Of a stretch of 64,000 bases of DNA, positions 25,328 to 35,903 are shown in pieces. Source of the DNA: Streptococcus sp. HMSC078D09 (GTDB taxonomy: Bacteria > Bacillota > Bacilli > Lactobacillales > Streptococcaceae); the NCBI RefSeq assembly GCF_001813675.1, contig NZ_KV813675.1, forward strand, positions 666,410 through 730,409, in the 5' to 3' direction. The position numbers were made by a program, and so were the translations under genes. Numbering within the stretch: the stretch's first letter is position 1; every line of letters starts with the position of its first letter. The notes beneath the pieces are model-generated. The model ran no database searches. It worked only from the letters and a program-made list of their open reading frames with translations, and had not been told where the DNA came from.

Positions 25328-27055
25328 ATGAAATCATTATTGAAGTATTTTAAGGGCTATCTATGGGAAACTTTTCTAGGGCCCGTATTTAAACTTTTAG
25401 AAGCTATTTTTGAATTGTGTGTCCCCTTAATCATCGCCCACTTAGTCGATCAGGTCATTCCCAAAAAGGAAACGAGCGCAGTGGTGATGACGGTAGGTGT
25501 TTTGTTTTTATTTGCGAGCTTTGGTGTTGTCGTAGCTATTACGGCCCAGTATTTTTCTTCTAAGGCAGCTGTCGGTTTTACCCGCGAGATGACCAAGGAT
25601 TTGTATGAGAAGATCTTATCACTTCCAAAGGACAAGCGCGATAGGATCGGTACTTCTAGTTTGGTAACTCGTCTCACTTCTGATACCTATCAAATCCAGG
25701 TTGGGATCAACCAATTCTTGCGCCTCTTTTTGAGAGCACCGATTATTGTCTTTGGTTCTATCATCATGGCTTTCACCATCAGTCCTAAACTAACCCTTTG
25801 GTTCTTGGGGATGGTGGCGATTTTAACCCTGATTATTGTGATCATGTCACGGATTGTCAATCCGCTATTTGCTAAGATTCGGAAAATCACAGACCGAATG
25901 GTTACGGTGACGCGTCAGCAATTTCAAGGGATGCGGGTGATTCGGGCCTTTGGACAAGATGCTAGTGAATTAGAGGATTTTAGAGAGGTCAATCAGGACT
26001 ACAAGATCTGGCAAATTCGCGCTGGTATCTGGTCTAGTTTGGTGAGTCCCTTGACCTTCCTTGTGGTCAATACGACCTTGGTTTGTGTCATTTGGCAGGG
26101 ACAATTGAATATCTCTGCTGGCCTTCTCACCCAAGGGATGTTGGTCGCTTTGGTCAATTATTTATTACAAATTTTAACAGAATTGATCAAGCTGGCTATG
26201 CTGGTCACGTCTTTAAATGTCAGCTATATTTCTGCCAAGCGTGTCCAAGAGATTTTTGATTTGAAGGAAGAAAACCTCCTTGAAGCTTTGCCAGTAGAAA
26301 CTGCAACAGAGCAAGAAGCGATCAGCGCCCAGAAAGTTTCGTTCACTTATCCAACGGCTTCAAGCCCAGCTCTAGAAAATATTTCCTTTGATCTGGATCA
26401 TGGACAGATGTTGGGAATTATCGGTGGTACAGGATCAGGGAAATCCACCCTGGTTCAGTTATTGAGTCATTTGTATACTGTGAGTCAGGGAAAATTAGCC
26501 CTCTATCATCAAGCTCACTCTCCTAAAACTCTCAAGGAGTGGCGGGACTGGGTAGCTGTTGTCCCACAGAAGGCAGAGCTCTTTCGAGGGACTATCCGCT
26601 CTAATCTCTTACTAGGGATGGAAGAAAATCTATCGGATGATGATTTGTGGTGGGCCCTAGAAACAGCTCAGGCGGCTGATTTTGTCCGTGAAAAAGAAGG
26701 ACAACTCGATGAGCCAGTGGAAGCCTTTGGGCGAAATTTCTCAGGAGGCCAACGTCAGCGGTTGACCATTGCGCGTGCCCTTTTGAAGAAGGCTCCTTTC
26801 TTGATGTTGGATGATTCAACCTCCGCCTTGGATTATTTGACGGAAGCTCGTCTCTTAAAATCGATTAAAGAAGAATTGAGTGATACGAGTTTGATCTTAG
26901 TATCACAACGAACCAATAGTCTCAAGTCTGCTGATCAGATTTTAGTCTTGAACAAGGGCCATCAAGTAGGACTGGGAAATCACGATTTCCTCTTGTCTAC
27001 CAATGAGATTTATCAAGAAATTCATTATTCACAACACAGGAGGGAGGAAGCATGA
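25328..27055 (+). CDS. Heterodimeric ABC exporter, subunit 1 (degenerate ATP site)
   Basis: A 575-residue half-transporter: six membrane helices, then an ATPase. Walker A GGTGSGKSTLVQLL and signature FSGGQRQRL are intact. Walker B reads FLMLDDSTSALD, with Asp in place of the catalytic Glu, and the switch histidine is Gln (LILVSQRTNSL). Both changes mark a non-hydrolysing site. It overlaps subunit 2 by four bases. A TGGTAAAATATG -10 lies about 30 bases upstream of the start. Confidence 0.88.
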   Translation: MKSLLKYFKGYLWETFLGPVFKLLEAIFELCVPLIIAHLVDQVIPKKETSAVVMTVGVLFLFASFGVVVAITAQYFSSKAAVGFTREMTKDLYEKILSLPKDKRDRIGTSSLVTRLTSDTYQIQVGINQFLRLFLRAPIIVFGSIIMAFTISPKLTLWFLGMVAILTLIIVIMSRIVNPLFAKIRKITDRMVTVTRQQFQGMRVIRAFGQDASELEDFREVNQDYKIWQIRAGIWSSLVSPLTFLVVNTTLVCVIWQGQLNISAGLLTQGMLVALVNYLLQILTELIKLAMLVTSLNVSYISAKRVQEIFDLKEENLLEALPVETATEQEAISAQKVSFTYPTASSPALENISFDLDHGQMLGIIGGTGSGKSTLVQLLSHLYTVSQGKLALYHQAHSPKTLKEWRDWVAVVPQKAELFRGTIRSNLLLGMEENLSDDDLWWALETAQAADFVREKEGQLDEPVEAFGRNFSGGQRQRLTIARALLKKAPFLMLDDSTSALDYLTEARLLKSIKEELSDTSLILVSQRTNSLKSADQILVLNKGHQVGLGNHDFLLSTNEIYQEIHYSQHRREEA

Positions 27056-28794
27056 GTCAAAAACGTTCTAGTTATTTAAAACGTCTGTTTAGAGATTTTG
27101 CTCACCATCCCGGGCTCCTGATTCTAGCTAGTCTTGGAACCATCGCTCAAGTGGCCTTAACGGTTTGGTTACCGATCCTGATCGGACATGCAGTTGATTT
27201 AGTCATCAATCCTCAAGGGATGACAGTCTTATGGCCTGTTTTGATCCAAATGGTTCTGGTCATTGTGGCCAATACCTTGATCCAATGGATCAATCCTCTT
27301 CTCTACAATCAATTGGTCTATCGGTTTAGCCAAAGCCTGAGAGCAGAAGTGATGGAAAAAGTACACCGCTTGCCCTTGTCTTATCTAGATAAACAAGGGA
27401 GCGGGGACTTCGTCAGTCGCCTCACGACCGATGTAGAGCAACTCAACAGTGGTCTTCTGATGGTCTTTAACCAGTTCTTTGTTGGCCTCTTAACCATTCT
27501 TGTCACCATCGTGACCATGGCAGAATTGGATTTCTTTATGATGTTGGCGGTTCTGGTCTTGACCCCTTTATCCCTGGTGATTGCTCGTTTTATTGCCAAG
27601 CGTTCTTATACGCTTTTCCAAAAGCAGACCAAGGCGCGTGGTCTTCAAACTCAGTTGATCGAAGAGTCCTTGACCCAGGAAAGTTTGATCCAGTCCTTTA
27701 ATGCTCAGGATCAATTCCGTACGGCTTTTAAGGGGACGAATGAAAGCTATGCCAATTATTCCCAATCCGCTGTCTTTTATTCTTCAACTGTCAACCCTGC
27801 CACTCGCTTTGTGAATGCCTTGATTTATGCAGTAGTGGCTGGATTTGGTGCTGTACGCATTATTTCGGGATCTCACTTTACTGTTGGTCAATTGGTGACC
27901 TTCCTCAATTATGTCAACCAATACACCAAGCCCTTTAATGATATCTCCTCTGTCTTGTCAGAACTCCAAAGTGCCCTTGCCTGCGCAGAGCGCTTGTACA
28001 GCGTCTTGGATCAAGCTGAGGTCGAAGAGACGGGGCAACGGGTCCTGAAAAGTCAGGATGTTAAAGGTGCGATTGGTTTTGAACACGTCACATTTGGCTA
28101 TGATTTGGGTCGGACCTTGATCAAAGATTTAACTATTCAGGTTCCAGCTGCCAGTAAGGTTGCCATTGTAGGACCTACAGGAGCAGGAAAGTCGACCTTG
28201 ATTAATCTGCTCATGCGTTTCTACCCTGTTAATTCTGGAGAGATCACGATTGATGGGGTGCCAATTACGGACTACACCCGTGCTTCTTACCGCCAACAGT
28301 TTGGTATGGTTCTGCAAGAAACCTGGCTCAAGGTTGGGACCATTCATGAAAATATTGCCTTTTCTCGTCCAGATGCAACTAGAGAAGAAGTCATAGAAGC
28401 AGCCAAAGCGGCCAATGCAGATTTCTTCATTCGGCAGTTGCCACAAGGGTATGATACTTATCTTTCAGATGCTGGAGAGTCTTTGTCTCAAGGTCAACGC
28501 CAACTCTTAACGATTGCGCGTGTTTTCCTTTCAGTTCCTAAGATTTTGATCTTGGATGAGGCTACATCCTCCATCGATACTCGGACTGAGGTCTTGATTC
28601 AAGATGCCTTTAATCAGCTCATGAAGGGACGGACCAGCTTCATCATCGCTCACCGCTTATCGACCATTCAAAATGCCGATATGATCCTTGTCATGGTGGA
28701 TGGCGACATTGTTGAACATGGTACTCATGAAGAGCTAATGCAAGCGCAAGGTGTTTACTACAAAATGCAGACAGCACAGCAACAGATTAGTTAA
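27052..28794 (+). CDS. Heterodimeric ABC exporter, subunit 2 (consensus ATP site)
   Basis: A 580-residue partner with intact Walker A (GPTGAGKSTLINLL), Walker B with catalytic Glu (LILDEATSSID) and H-loop (FIIAHRLSTI). The signature is LSQGQRQL, with Gln at the first Gly position, so the pair carries one canonical composite site. The ATG overlaps the subunit 1 stop (ATGA). It ends a few bases before repeat copy B. Substrate unknown; multidrug-type by family. Confidence 0.88.
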   Translation: MSQKRSSYLKRLFRDFAHHPGLLILASLGTIAQVALTVWLPILIGHAVDLVINPQGMTVLWPVLIQMVLVIVANTLIQWINPLLYNQLVYRFSQSLRAEVMEKVHRLPLSYLDKQGSGDFVSRLTTDVEQLNSGLLMVFNQFFVGLLTILVTIVTMAELDFFMMLAVLVLTPLSLVIARFIAKRSYTLFQKQTKARGLQTQLIEESLTQESLIQSFNAQDQFRTAFKGTNESYANYSQSAVFYSSTVNPATRFVNALIYAVVAGFGAVRIISGSHFTVGQLVTFLNYVNQYTKPFNDISSVLSELQSALACAERLYSVLDQAEVEETGQRVLKSQDVKGAIGFEHVTFGYDLGRTLIKDLTIQVPAASKVAIVGPTGAGKSTLINLLMRFYPVNSGEITIDGVPITDYTRASYRQQFGMVLQETWLKVGTIHENIAFSRPDATREEVIEAAKAANADFFIRQLPQGYDTYLSDAGESLSQGQRQLLTIARVFLSVPKILILDEATSSIDTRTEVLIQDAFNQLMKGRTSFIIAHRLSTIQNADMILVMVDGDIVEHGTHEELMQAQGVYYKMQTAQQQIS

Positions 28795-28800
28795 AATGAA

Positions 28801-28983
28801 AAGAGAGTGGGACAGAAATCGGTAATTCGTTAGAATTCGATTTCGTCGTCCCACCTCCGCACAGTTGAGTAGGGCTGTAAAAGCTGATGAAATCAGCGTA
28901 GTAGAGCCCACTCAACCACTGCGTCTTGCTCAACAATCCAAAAATAATTGAGAGGCTAGGACTTTTGTTCCAGCCTCTTTTTT
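28801..28983 (-). repeat. Palindromic intergenic repeat, copy B (inverted)
   Basis: Reverse-complement copy of the elements at 9752 and 37960, filling the gap between the plus-strand ABC exporter and the minus-strand glutamine transporter. All three internal stems are preserved. On the plus strand it ends CCAGCCTCTTTTTT, so in this orientation it also provides a terminator for the exporter operon. Confidence 0.85.
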
Positions 28984-28987
28984 CGTC

Positions 28988-29017
28988 TAAAAAAACATCT
29001 AGCAAAATTGCTAGATG
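28988..29017 (-). terminator. glnPQ operon terminator
   Basis: CATCTAGCA pairs with TGCTAGATG around AAAT; on the minus strand it is followed by a run of seven T. It lies 20 bases beyond the glnQ stop codon. Confidence 0.85.
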
Positions 29018-29036
29018 CTTCAAAAACCACTATTTT

Positions 29037-29777
29037 TTAAACGTTTAGAACCTTATCCAAGAATTCTTTCAAGCGTGGGTGTTGGGGGTTGTCGAAGATT
29101 TGGTCTGGTTTGCCATCTTCGAGGAATTCACCGTCTGCGGTAAAGATGACTCGGTTGGCTACTTGGCGGGCAAATCCCATCTCGTGGGTAACGATGATCA
29201 TGGTCATGCCTTGCTCTGCCAATTCTTTCATAACGTTCAATACATCTCCAACCATCTCAGGGTCAAGGGCAGAAGTAGGTTCGTCAAAGAGCATAATATC
29301 TGGATTCATGGCAAGTCCACGTGCGATAGCCACACGTTGTTTTTGACCACCGGAAAGGCTGTTTGGATTGGCATCGGCTTTATCTGCGAGTCCAACTTTT
29401 TCCAACAATTCCATCCCGACTTTTTGAGCTTCTTCACGGGTCATCAGTTTGTGCTCTACTGGCGCAAACATAATGTTTTCAAGGACGCTCATGTGTGGGA
29501 AGAGGTTGAAGTGTTGGAAAACCATCCCGATATTTTCACGGACCAAATCAACATTGGTTTTTGGATCGGTTAGATCATATCCATTTACGGTAATTTGACC
29601 TTTTGTAACTTCTTCGAGGAGATTGAGACTACGAAGGAAGGTCGATTTACCAGAACCGGACGGTCCAATAATACAAACCACATCCCCTTCATAGAATTTT
29701 GTTGAAATTCCTTTTAGGACCTCATTTTCACCGTAGTATTTATGGAGGTCATGGACATCAATTTTTAATTTAGCCAT
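29037..29777 (-). CDS. glnQ: Glutamine/polar amino acid ABC transporter ATPase
   Basis: A 246-residue importer ATPase. Walker [17 protein letters not shown]-loop [12 protein letters not shown], signature [16 protein letters not shown], Walker [17 protein letters not shown] and H-loop [13 protein letters not shown] are all intact. It powers the membrane protein encoded just upstream; the two genes overlap by one base. Closest named family is GlnQ of lactic acid bacteria. Specificity for glutamine rather than another polar amino acid is inferred from the partner. Confidence 0.93.
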   Translation of the reverse strand: MAKLKIDVHDLHKYYGENEVLKGISTKFYEGDVVCIIGPSGSGKSTFLRSLNLLEEVTKGQITVNGYDLTDPKTNVDLVRENIGMVFQHFNLFPHMSVLENIMFAPVEHKLMTREEAQKVGMELLEKVGLADKADANPNSLSGGQKQRVAIARGLAMNPDIMLFDEPTSALDPEMVGDVLNVMKELAEQGMTMIIVTHEMGFARQVANRVIFTADGEFLEDGKPDQIFDNPQHPRLKEFLDKVLNV

Positions 29778-31960
29778 TAGTTAACCTTCTTTTCTAATTT
29801 TTTTGCAAATCGTGTTAGCAAGGTGATAATCACGAGGTAGAAGACGGCAAGGATCGCATACATCTTGAAACTTTGGTAGTTTCGAGCGATGATGATCTTA
29901 CCAGTTTGGAAGAGTTCTACCAATCCGATCGCAGATACGATCGTCGTATCTTTCAGGGCAATGACGAATTGGTTAACAAAGTTTGGAAGCATGAGTTTGG
30001 TTGCTTGTGGCAAGATGATCTTGCGCATGGTCTTGCCATAAGAGATCCCAAGGCTTCGGCTGGCTTCCATCTGTCCAATCGGTACAGCTTGGATCCCCCC
30101 ACGGACAATTTCTGCGATATAGGCAGCAGCATTGAGAGAGAGGGCAATGGTACCTGCGACAAAGTCGTTGATTGGGGATTGATGACCTGTGACCGATTCA
30201 ATCAAGTTTGGAATTCCCCAGAAGATGAAGGCGGCGAGGATCATGAGTGGGATCCCACGAATAACATCGACAAAGATTTCAGCAGTCCAGCGGAGCCATT
30301 TATAAGGGCTAACACTAAACATCCCAAAGATAACACCGATCACCATAGCAATGGCGAAAGAGAGAAGTGCAAGGGCAAGAGTCACACCCAAACCACTTAA
30401 CAATTGTTTGTAGTTGTTTTGAAGCAAGCCCCAGATCGTTGTTTCATCTGCTGTTGTACTTGAAGTACTTGACTTGCTATCTGCTTTAAGATATTTATCG
30501 AGGATCTTTTGGTATTGGCCACTTTTCTTCAAGTTTGCAAGACCGTTATTGAACATTTCGATCAATTCAGGATTTTCACCTTTTTTAACGGCAAATGCTA
30601 GTTGACCACTTGGAGTTCCTTCGATAGGTGTTTTGAATTTACGTCCTTGTTTAATGGCGTATTTGATAACAGGTTCGTCATCCATGATCGCTGCAACAGA
30701 ACCAGAATTCAAACTGTCATACATAGAAGCTCCGTCAGAGAACGTTTTGATTTTGTAACCATATTTCTTTTGGTTCTCTTCAAGGAAGTTTTGTGAGGAA
30801 GTGCCGTTTTTAACTCCGACTGTCTTTCCTTTTAGGTCATCATATGAATCAATCTTGCTGCTTTCTTGAACAGCTAGAATAGAATTGGCCGTGTAGTATG
30901 GTTCAGAAAAATCAAATGTTTCTTTCCGAGCATCTGTTACGGTCATCCCTGCGATCATTCCTTGCGCATGACCAGATTGGACATCACTTACCGCCGCATC
31001 AAATCCAGGATTGTCAATCTCGATGGTAAATCCTTGGTCTTTAGCAATAGCCTTGATCAAGTCCATATCAATCCCTGTGTATTTGTTTTTTCCATTTTGG
31101 AAGACAAATGGTGCAAAGGAAGAATCACTTGAAATGCTATATTTTGATTTTTTAGGGGTTGCTTTTTGTCCAGCAGGAGTAGTGGTTTCTGGAACAGCAC
31201 TGTTACTTGATGATTGACTTTCACCTGTCCATTTCTTGACGATCTCATCAAGTGTTCCGTCGGCTTTCATTTGAGCGAGGGCCTTGTTAAATTCAGCGAT
31301 TAACTTTTCATGCTTACCGCCTTTTTTTACACCAAAGGCAAAGCCACCGACTGCTTCTCCGTCCATATTGATAGCTAGGTCCTGACCCTTTTGGATGGCG
31401 TATTGAATAACAGGTTGGTCATCCATCACCGCATCGACCGCACCAGCTGATAAACTGTTGTACATGAGATCACCAGTATCAAAAGTCTTGATCTTGTAGC
31501 CGTACTTGTCCTTGTTTTTATCGAGGAAGCGTTGGGCTGCAGTTCCGTTTTTGACACCGACTGTCTTCCCTTTTAATTGGCTGTACTTCGTGATTTTATC
31601 GGCTTTCGTAGTCGCGATGACAACTTTTGTATCGTAGTAAGTATCAGACATGGTGAAGACTTTTTCACGTTCTGTTGTTTTGGTCATCCCGGCCATGATG
31701 GCATCCGCTTGACCAGCTTGAACTGCATTGACCGCTGCATCAAATCCAGGGAAGGATTTGTCCAAATCCCAGCCATTGATTTCAGCGACCTTGTCCAAGA
31801 TCTCTACGTCAATTCCTTTATAGGTTTGATCTGAATCCTTAAATTCAAATGGTGCATACGCTGTGTCGAAAACGACCTTGATCGTCTCAGCATGAGCATG
31901 ACCAGCGAATGCAACGAATGGAAATAAGAACAGCAAACATGCTAGTAATTTTTTCTTCAT
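29777..31960 (-). CDS. glnP: Glutamine transporter: two fused receptors plus permease
   Basis: A 727-residue fusion. A signal peptide ([19 protein letters not shown]) is followed by two tandem substrate-binding domains (about residues 25-250 and 275-500) with parallel motifs such as [20 protein letters not shown] and [21 protein letters not shown] permease domain (about 520-727) carries the EAA-type loop [20 protein letters not shown]. This is the layout of lactococcal GlnP, where the receptors are tethered to the channel. It pairs with GlnQ. A long leader precedes the gene. Confidence 0.93.
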   Translation of the reverse strand: MKKKLLACLLFLFPFVAFAGHAHAETIKVVFDTAYAPFEFKDSDQTYKGIDVEILDKVAEINGWDLDKSFPGFDAAVNAVQAGQADAIMAGMTKTTEREKVFTMSDTYYDTKVVIATTKADKITKYSQLKGKTVGVKNGTAAQRFLDKNKDKYGYKIKTFDTGDLMYNSLSAGAVDAVMDDQPVIQYAIQKGQDLAINMDGEAVGGFAFGVKKGGKHEKLIAEFNKALAQMKADGTLDEIVKKWTGESQSSSNSAVPETTTPAGQKATPKKSKYSISSDSSFAPFVFQNGKNKYTGIDMDLIKAIAKDQGFTIEIDNPGFDAAVSDVQSGHAQGMIAGMTVTDARKETFDFSEPYYTANSILAVQESSKIDSYDDLKGKTVGVKNGTSSQNFLEENQKKYGYKIKTFSDGASMYDSLNSGSVAAIMDDEPVIKYAIKQGRKFKTPIEGTPSGQLAFAVKKGENPELIEMFNNGLANLKKSGQYQKILDKYLKADSKSSTSSTTADETTIWGLLQNNYKQLLSGLGVTLALALLSFAIAMVIGVIFGMFSVSPYKWLRWTAEIFVDVIRGIPLMILAAFIFWGIPNLIESVTGHQSPINDFVAGTIALSLNAAAYIAEIVRGGIQAVPIGQMEASRSLGISYGKTMRKIILPQATKLMLPNFVNQFVIALKDTTIVSAIGLVELFQTGKIIIARNYQSFKMYAILAVFYLVIITLLTRFAKKLEKKVN

Positions 31961-32030
31961 TTCTGTCTCCTTTTAATTCTTTTCTCCTAGGGGATTTGAC
32001 CCATGAGCACATTGACCAAAGGATGGCCTT

Positions 32031-32068
32031 AAAAAAACAAATCATCCATACCAAATCGAGTATGAATG
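32031..32068 (-). promoter_or_regulatory. Possible attenuator in the glnPQ leader
   Basis: In the minus-strand leader, CATTCATAC (32068-32060) pairs with GTATGGATG (32051-32043) as a nine-bp stem with one G-T pair; after ATTTG comes a run of seven T (32037-32031). The GGATG of its 3' arm can instead pair with CATCC a little downstream (about 32025-32021), giving a competing fold. This is the geometry of a terminator/antiterminator pair, but the five-base gap before the T-run weakens it. Confidence 0.4.
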
Positions 32069-32092
32069 GTCTTATGTTTTTCTACAAGAGCT

Positions 32093-32121
32093 ATTATATC
32101 AGAAAAGACTTTGCTATGCAA
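32093..32121 (-). promoter_or_regulatory. glnPQ promoter
   Basis: Minus-strand TTGCAT (-35, 32121-32116) and TATAAT (-10, 32098-32093) are separated by 17 bases. The expected start near 32086 leaves a leader of about 125 bases before the glnP ATG. Confidence 0.75.
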
Positions 32122-32222
32122 GAAAAATCCAGTTTTGATGTTAGGTTTTCTAACATGAAACGATATTGCAGCTCTTGATTTTCTTTGCTACAATGGACCT
32201 ATCAGATAAATGGAGGTTGATC

Positions 32223-33179
32223 ATGAAGAAAGGAAAGATCATTCAGGATATAAAAACAAACACATCTATGCCAGTTCTTATTTCTACACTATTCTATGTA
32301 TTTTTAGCCTCCTTCTTTATAGAAGGGGGACTATGGCTTAGTAGTGAATTGGTGGGACCATTTTCCTTAGTCATAGGTTTTCTAGTGGAGTTCTTTTCGC
32401 CAGGAAATGGGACAGCAAGTATTCAAGAATTTTTCTACCATTATCTTCTCTATTATGAGCTTTTCAGTTTTGTAATCATACTATTTCTCTTTATTTTTTG
32501 GGTGAAGGTCATAGAGAAGAATGCTTTATCAAGTTTAGGCTTTGTAAAAAGAAATTGGCTCAAGTATCTAGTCTGGGGGATCATGATTTCACTTGTTCAA
32601 ATGGGAGTAATCGCGCTTGTCTACCAAGTAAGTGGCATCGGGTCTTTTGTGTTAAATGAGCTCAGTTTAGAGCCCTTGTTTTTTATCCTTGGTTTATTCC
32701 CATTTTGGCTTCTGCAAGGGGGGACGGAAGAAGTAGCGACGCGAGGTTGGCTTCTGACTCGGATTGCTGCAAGAACTAATCTGCCTTTAGCGATCGCGAT
32801 TTCTAGTAGTCTCTTTGGCATTCTGCATATGGGAAATGCAGGAGTGACCTTCTTATCCGTTCTGAATATCATCCTCGATGGAGTGCTGGCTGGTCTGCTT
32901 TTTATCTATACGGATAGTATCTGGCTAGTGGTCGCCCAACACGGCACTTGGAACTATGTACAAGGAAATCTCCTTGGTTTTCAAGTCAGTGGCACAGGCG
33001 CAGATGCGTCTATCTTTAGTTTTACCATGGGAGATGGACCTGACTGGTTGACCGGAGGGGCATTTGGAGCAGAAGGATCAATCATCACCACTCTGGTTCT
33101 TCTTGTATCCCTAGTGATTGTCTATCGCTTAGAGGAGAGGAAAGAAAGAGTTGATAATGAACAAGTGTGTCATGACTGA
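32223..33179 (+). CDS. CPBP family intramembrane metalloprotease
   Basis: A 318-residue protein with about eight membrane helices and the CPBP (Abi/CAAX protease) motifs: EEVATRGWLL (EExxxR) at about residues 177-186, then SLFGILHMGNAG and WLVVAQHGTWNYVQG, which carry the two histidines of the active site. Members process peptides or act in bacteriocin self-immunity; no bacteriocin gene is visible nearby. ATG at 32223 has GGAGG eight bases upstream, which decides it over an in-frame upstream ATG. Confidence 0.88.
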   Translation: MKKGKIIQDIKTNTSMPVLISTLFYVFLASFFIEGGLWLSSELVGPFSLVIGFLVEFFSPGNGTASIQEFFYHYLLYYELFSFVIILFLFIFWVKVIEKNALSSLGFVKRNWLKYLVWGIMISLVQMGVIALVYQVSGIGSFVLNELSLEPLFFILGLFPFWLLQGGTEEVATRGWLLTRIAARTNLPLAIAISSSLFGILHMGNAGVTFLSVLNIILDGVLAGLLFIYTDSIWLVVAQHGTWNYVQGNLLGFQVSGTGADASIFSFTMGDGPDWLTGGAFGAEGSIITTLVLLVSLVIVYRLEERKERVDNEQVCHD

Positions 33180-33200
33180 CAGGAAATGATGATGAAAATG

Positions 33201-33229
33201 AAGACCGGGACTTGAGCCTGGTCTTTTTC
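33201..33229 (+). terminator. Terminator of the CPBP gene
   Basis: AAGACCGGGA...CCTGGTCTTTTT: AAGACC pairs with GGTCTT with two further G-C pairs inside, followed by TTTC. It lies 20 bases after the stop codon. Confidence 0.8.
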
Positions 33230-33312
33230 TATGTGAGGATTCTCTCCTCAAAAGTCAGAGAAATATCGTCTATTGTGGTAAAATAAGGGAAGTATAATCA
33301 AAGGAAGAAAGT

Positions 33313-35301
33313 ATGATTAATCGAATAACTGATAACAAATTTAAACTCGTCTCCAAATACCAACCCTCTGGGGATCAACCGCAGGCTATTGAACAGTTGG
33401 TGGATAACATCGAGGGTGGTGAAAAGGCGCAAATCCTGATGGGAGCAACTGGTACGGGGAAGACCTATACCATGAGCCAGGTCATCGCCCAGGTCAATAA
33501 ACCGACCTTGGTCATCGCCCACAATAAAACCCTAGCAGGCCAGCTCTATGGAGAGTTCAAGGAATTTTTCCCTGAAAATGCCGTCGAGTACTTCGTATCT
33601 TACTATGATTACTACCAGCCAGAAGCCTATGTGCCATCGAGCGACACCTATATCGAAAAGGATAGCTCGGTCAATGATGAGATTGATAAACTTCGTCACT
33701 CCGCAACCTCAGCTTTGTTGGAGCGTAACGATGTCATCGTTGTAGCTTCCGTCTCTTGTATTTATGGTTTGGGTTCGCCGAAGGAATATGCCGATAGCGT
33801 GGTGAGTCTGCGTCCAGGTCTGGAGATTTCTCGTGATAAACTGCTCAATGACCTGGTGGATATCCAGTTTGAGCGTAATGACATCGACTTTCAACGGGGG
33901 AAATTCCGTGTTCGGGGAGATGTGGTGGAGATTTTCCCAGCTTCGCGTGATGAGCATGCCTTTCGCGTTGAGTTTTTCGGGGATGAGATTGAGCGGATCC
34001 GTGAGATTGAAGCTTTGACGGGCCAAGTTCTAGGCGATGTGGATCACTTGGCCATTTTCCCAGCTACTCACTTCGTGACCAATGACGACCATATGGAAGT
34101 GGCTATTGCCAAGATTCAGGCTGAACTAGAGGAGCAGTTAAAAGTCTTTGAAAAAGAAGGCAAACTCTTAGAAGCTCAACGCTTGAAACAACGGACCGAG
34201 TACGATATTGAAATGCTACGGGAGATGGGCTACACCAATGGCGTCGAAAACTACTCTCGTCATATGGATGGCCGGAGTGAAGGAGAGCCGCCTTACACCC
34301 TTCTTGACTTCTTCCCAGAAGATTTCCTCATCATGATCGATGAAAGTCACATGACCATGGGACAGATCAAGGGCATGTATAATGGAGACCGCTCGCGCAA
34401 GGAAATGCTGGTCAACTATGGTTTCCGTTTGCCGTCTGCCTTGGACAACCGGCCACTGCGCCGTGAAGAGTTTGAAAGCCATGTCCACCAGATCGTTTAT
34501 GTGTCAGCGACACCAGGTGACTATGAGATGGAACAAACGGATACTGTCATTGAGCAGATCATTCGTCCGACAGGTCTACTTGATCCCGAGGTGGAAGTGC
34601 GTCCGACCATGGGACAAATGGACGATCTCTTGGGTGAAATCAATGCGCGTGTAGAACGTGGAGAGCGGACTTTTGTCACCACTCTGACCAAGAAGATGGC
34701 AGAAGACTTGACCGATTACTTCAAGGAAATGGGGGTCAAGGTCAAATACATGCACTCGGACATTAAGACCTTGGAGCGGACAGAAATCATCCGTGATTTG
34801 CGTTTGGGCGTTTTTGATGTCTTGGTCGGGATCAACCTTCTTCGGGAAGGGATTGACGTACCAGAAGTGAGTCTAGTAGCCATTCTCGATGCTGATAAGG
34901 AAGGATTCCTCCGTAACGAACGTGGCCTCATTCAGACCATCGGTCGTGCTGCCCGTAATAGTGAGGGGCACGTCATCATGTATGCGGACACCATGACCCA
35001 ATCTATGCAAAAGGCCATCGATGAAACAGCCCGTCGTCGGAAAATCCAGATGGCTTATAATGAAGAGCATGGTATTGTTCCACAAACCATCAAGAAGGAA
35101 ATCCGTGACCTCATCTCTGTCACCAAGGCGGTGGCCAAGGAAGAGGATAAGGAAGTGGATATCACCAGTCTCAACCGCCAAGAGCGCAAGGAACTGGTCA
35201 AGAAACTGCAAGGCCAAATGCAAGAAGCTGTCGAAGTGCTTGACTTTGAACTAGCAGCCCAAATCCGCGATATGATGTTGGAAGTCAAGGCCTTGGATTA
35301 G
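33313..35301 (+). CDS. uvrB: UvrABC excision nuclease subunit B
   Basis: A 662-residue UvrB, the damage-verifying helicase-like subunit of nucleotide excision repair. Walker [13 protein letters not shown] is near residue 40, the beta-hairpin region [20 protein letters not shown] near 97, DESHMT motif II near 340, and the [19 protein letters not shown] and QTIGRAARN motifs follow. The C-terminal UVR domain ([14 protein letters not shown]) that contacts UvrC is complete. GGAAG precedes the ATG, and a TGGTAAAATAAG -10 lies about 30 bases upstream. Confidence 0.97.
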   Translation: MINRITDNKFKLVSKYQPSGDQPQAIEQLVDNIEGGEKAQILMGATGTGKTYTMSQVIAQVNKPTLVIAHNKTLAGQLYGEFKEFFPENAVEYFVSYYDYYQPEAYVPSSDTYIEKDSSVNDEIDKLRHSATSALLERNDVIVVASVSCIYGLGSPKEYADSVVSLRPGLEISRDKLLNDLVDIQFERNDIDFQRGKFRVRGDVVEIFPASRDEHAFRVEFFGDEIERIREIEALTGQVLGDVDHLAIFPATHFVTNDDHMEVAIAKIQAELEEQLKVFEKEGKLLEAQRLKQRTEYDIEMLREMGYTNGVENYSRHMDGRSEGEPPYTLLDFFPEDFLIMIDESHMTMGQIKGMYNGDRSRKEMLVNYGFRLPSALDNRPLRREEFESHVHQIVYVSATPGDYEMEQTDTVIEQIIRPTGLLDPEVEVRPTMGQMDDLLGEINARVERGERTFVTTLTKKMAEDLTDYFKEMGVKVKYMHSDIKTLERTEIIRDLRLGVFDVLVGINLLREGIDVPEVSLVAILDADKEGFLRNERGLIQTIGRAARNSEGHVIMYADTMTQSMQKAIDETARRRKIQMAYNEEHGIVPQTIKKEIRDLISVTKAVAKEEDKEVDITSLNRQERKELVKKLQGQMQEAVEVLDFELAAQIRDMMLEVKALD

Positions 35302-35315
35302 ATAGGATAAAGCGA

Positions 35316-35813
35316 ATGAAGATTATCATTAAAACAATGGAAACTCCTGAAGAGATAGAAGGAAAATCTCTCGTTCATTGGCAAACGTGGAGAGAGGCTT
35401 ATGACGATCTTTTACCCGCGGAATTTCAGGAGACAATGACATTAGATAAATGTCGTTTCTTTAGTCAAAAGTATCCAGAAAACACCTTGATTGCTATGGA
35501 TGGAAAGAAGGTCATTGGATTTATCAGCTATGGAAATTTTTGTGATGAAGCCATTCAAGCTGGTGAAATCATCGCCTTATATGTTTTAAAAGATTACTAT
35601 GGAAAAGGTGTGAGTAAACAGTTAATGCATGCTGCATTTGCTGCTCTCGATCATTTCTCTGAGATTTATTTATGGGTATTGAAAGAGAATAAGCGAGCCA
35701 TTGCTTTCTATCAAAAAATGGGATTTAGTTTTGATGGCCAAGAAAAAATACTTGAACTTGGAACACCTGTTAAGGAATTGCGGATGATGTATTCTTCAAA
35801 TAAAAATTCCTAA
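35316..35813 (+). CDS. GNAT family N-acetyltransferase
   Basis: A 165-residue acetyltransferase. EIIALYVLKDYYGKGVSKQLMHAAF contains the acetyl-CoA motif A (variant of QxxGxG/A: YGKGVSKQLM), and KENKRAIAFYQKMGFSFDGQ is motif B. Substrate unknown. It starts 15 bases after uvrB with a weak ribosome site (TAGGA), so it is probably read as a tail of the uvrB transcript. The gene is more AT-rich than uvrB, hinting at separate ancestry. Confidence 0.85.
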   Translation: MKIIIKTMETPEEIEGKSLVHWQTWREAYDDLLPAEFQETMTLDKCRFFSQKYPENTLIAMDGKKVIGFISYGNFCDEAIQAGEIIALYVLKDYYGKGVSKQLMHAAFAALDHFSEIYLWVLKENKRAIAFYQKMGFSFDGQEKILELGTPVKELRMMYSSNKNS

Positions 35814-35903
35814 AGGACGTATCTATCAACCTTTGAACCATTATCAATTAATCAAGTCAAATAAAAGAGTTAGAATGAACCAAAGAAACTAAGGAGAAGA
35901 CGA

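Noticed and set aside
29079..29573. Open frame of 164 codons on the plus strand opposite glnQ
   Set aside because: It is the antisense shadow of a strongly conserved ATPase, has no ribosome site, and its protein has no recognisable motif.
29873..30400. Open frame of 175 codons on the plus strand opposite glnP
   Set aside because: Antisense to the permease domain of glnP; no promoter or ribosome site and low-complexity charged composition.
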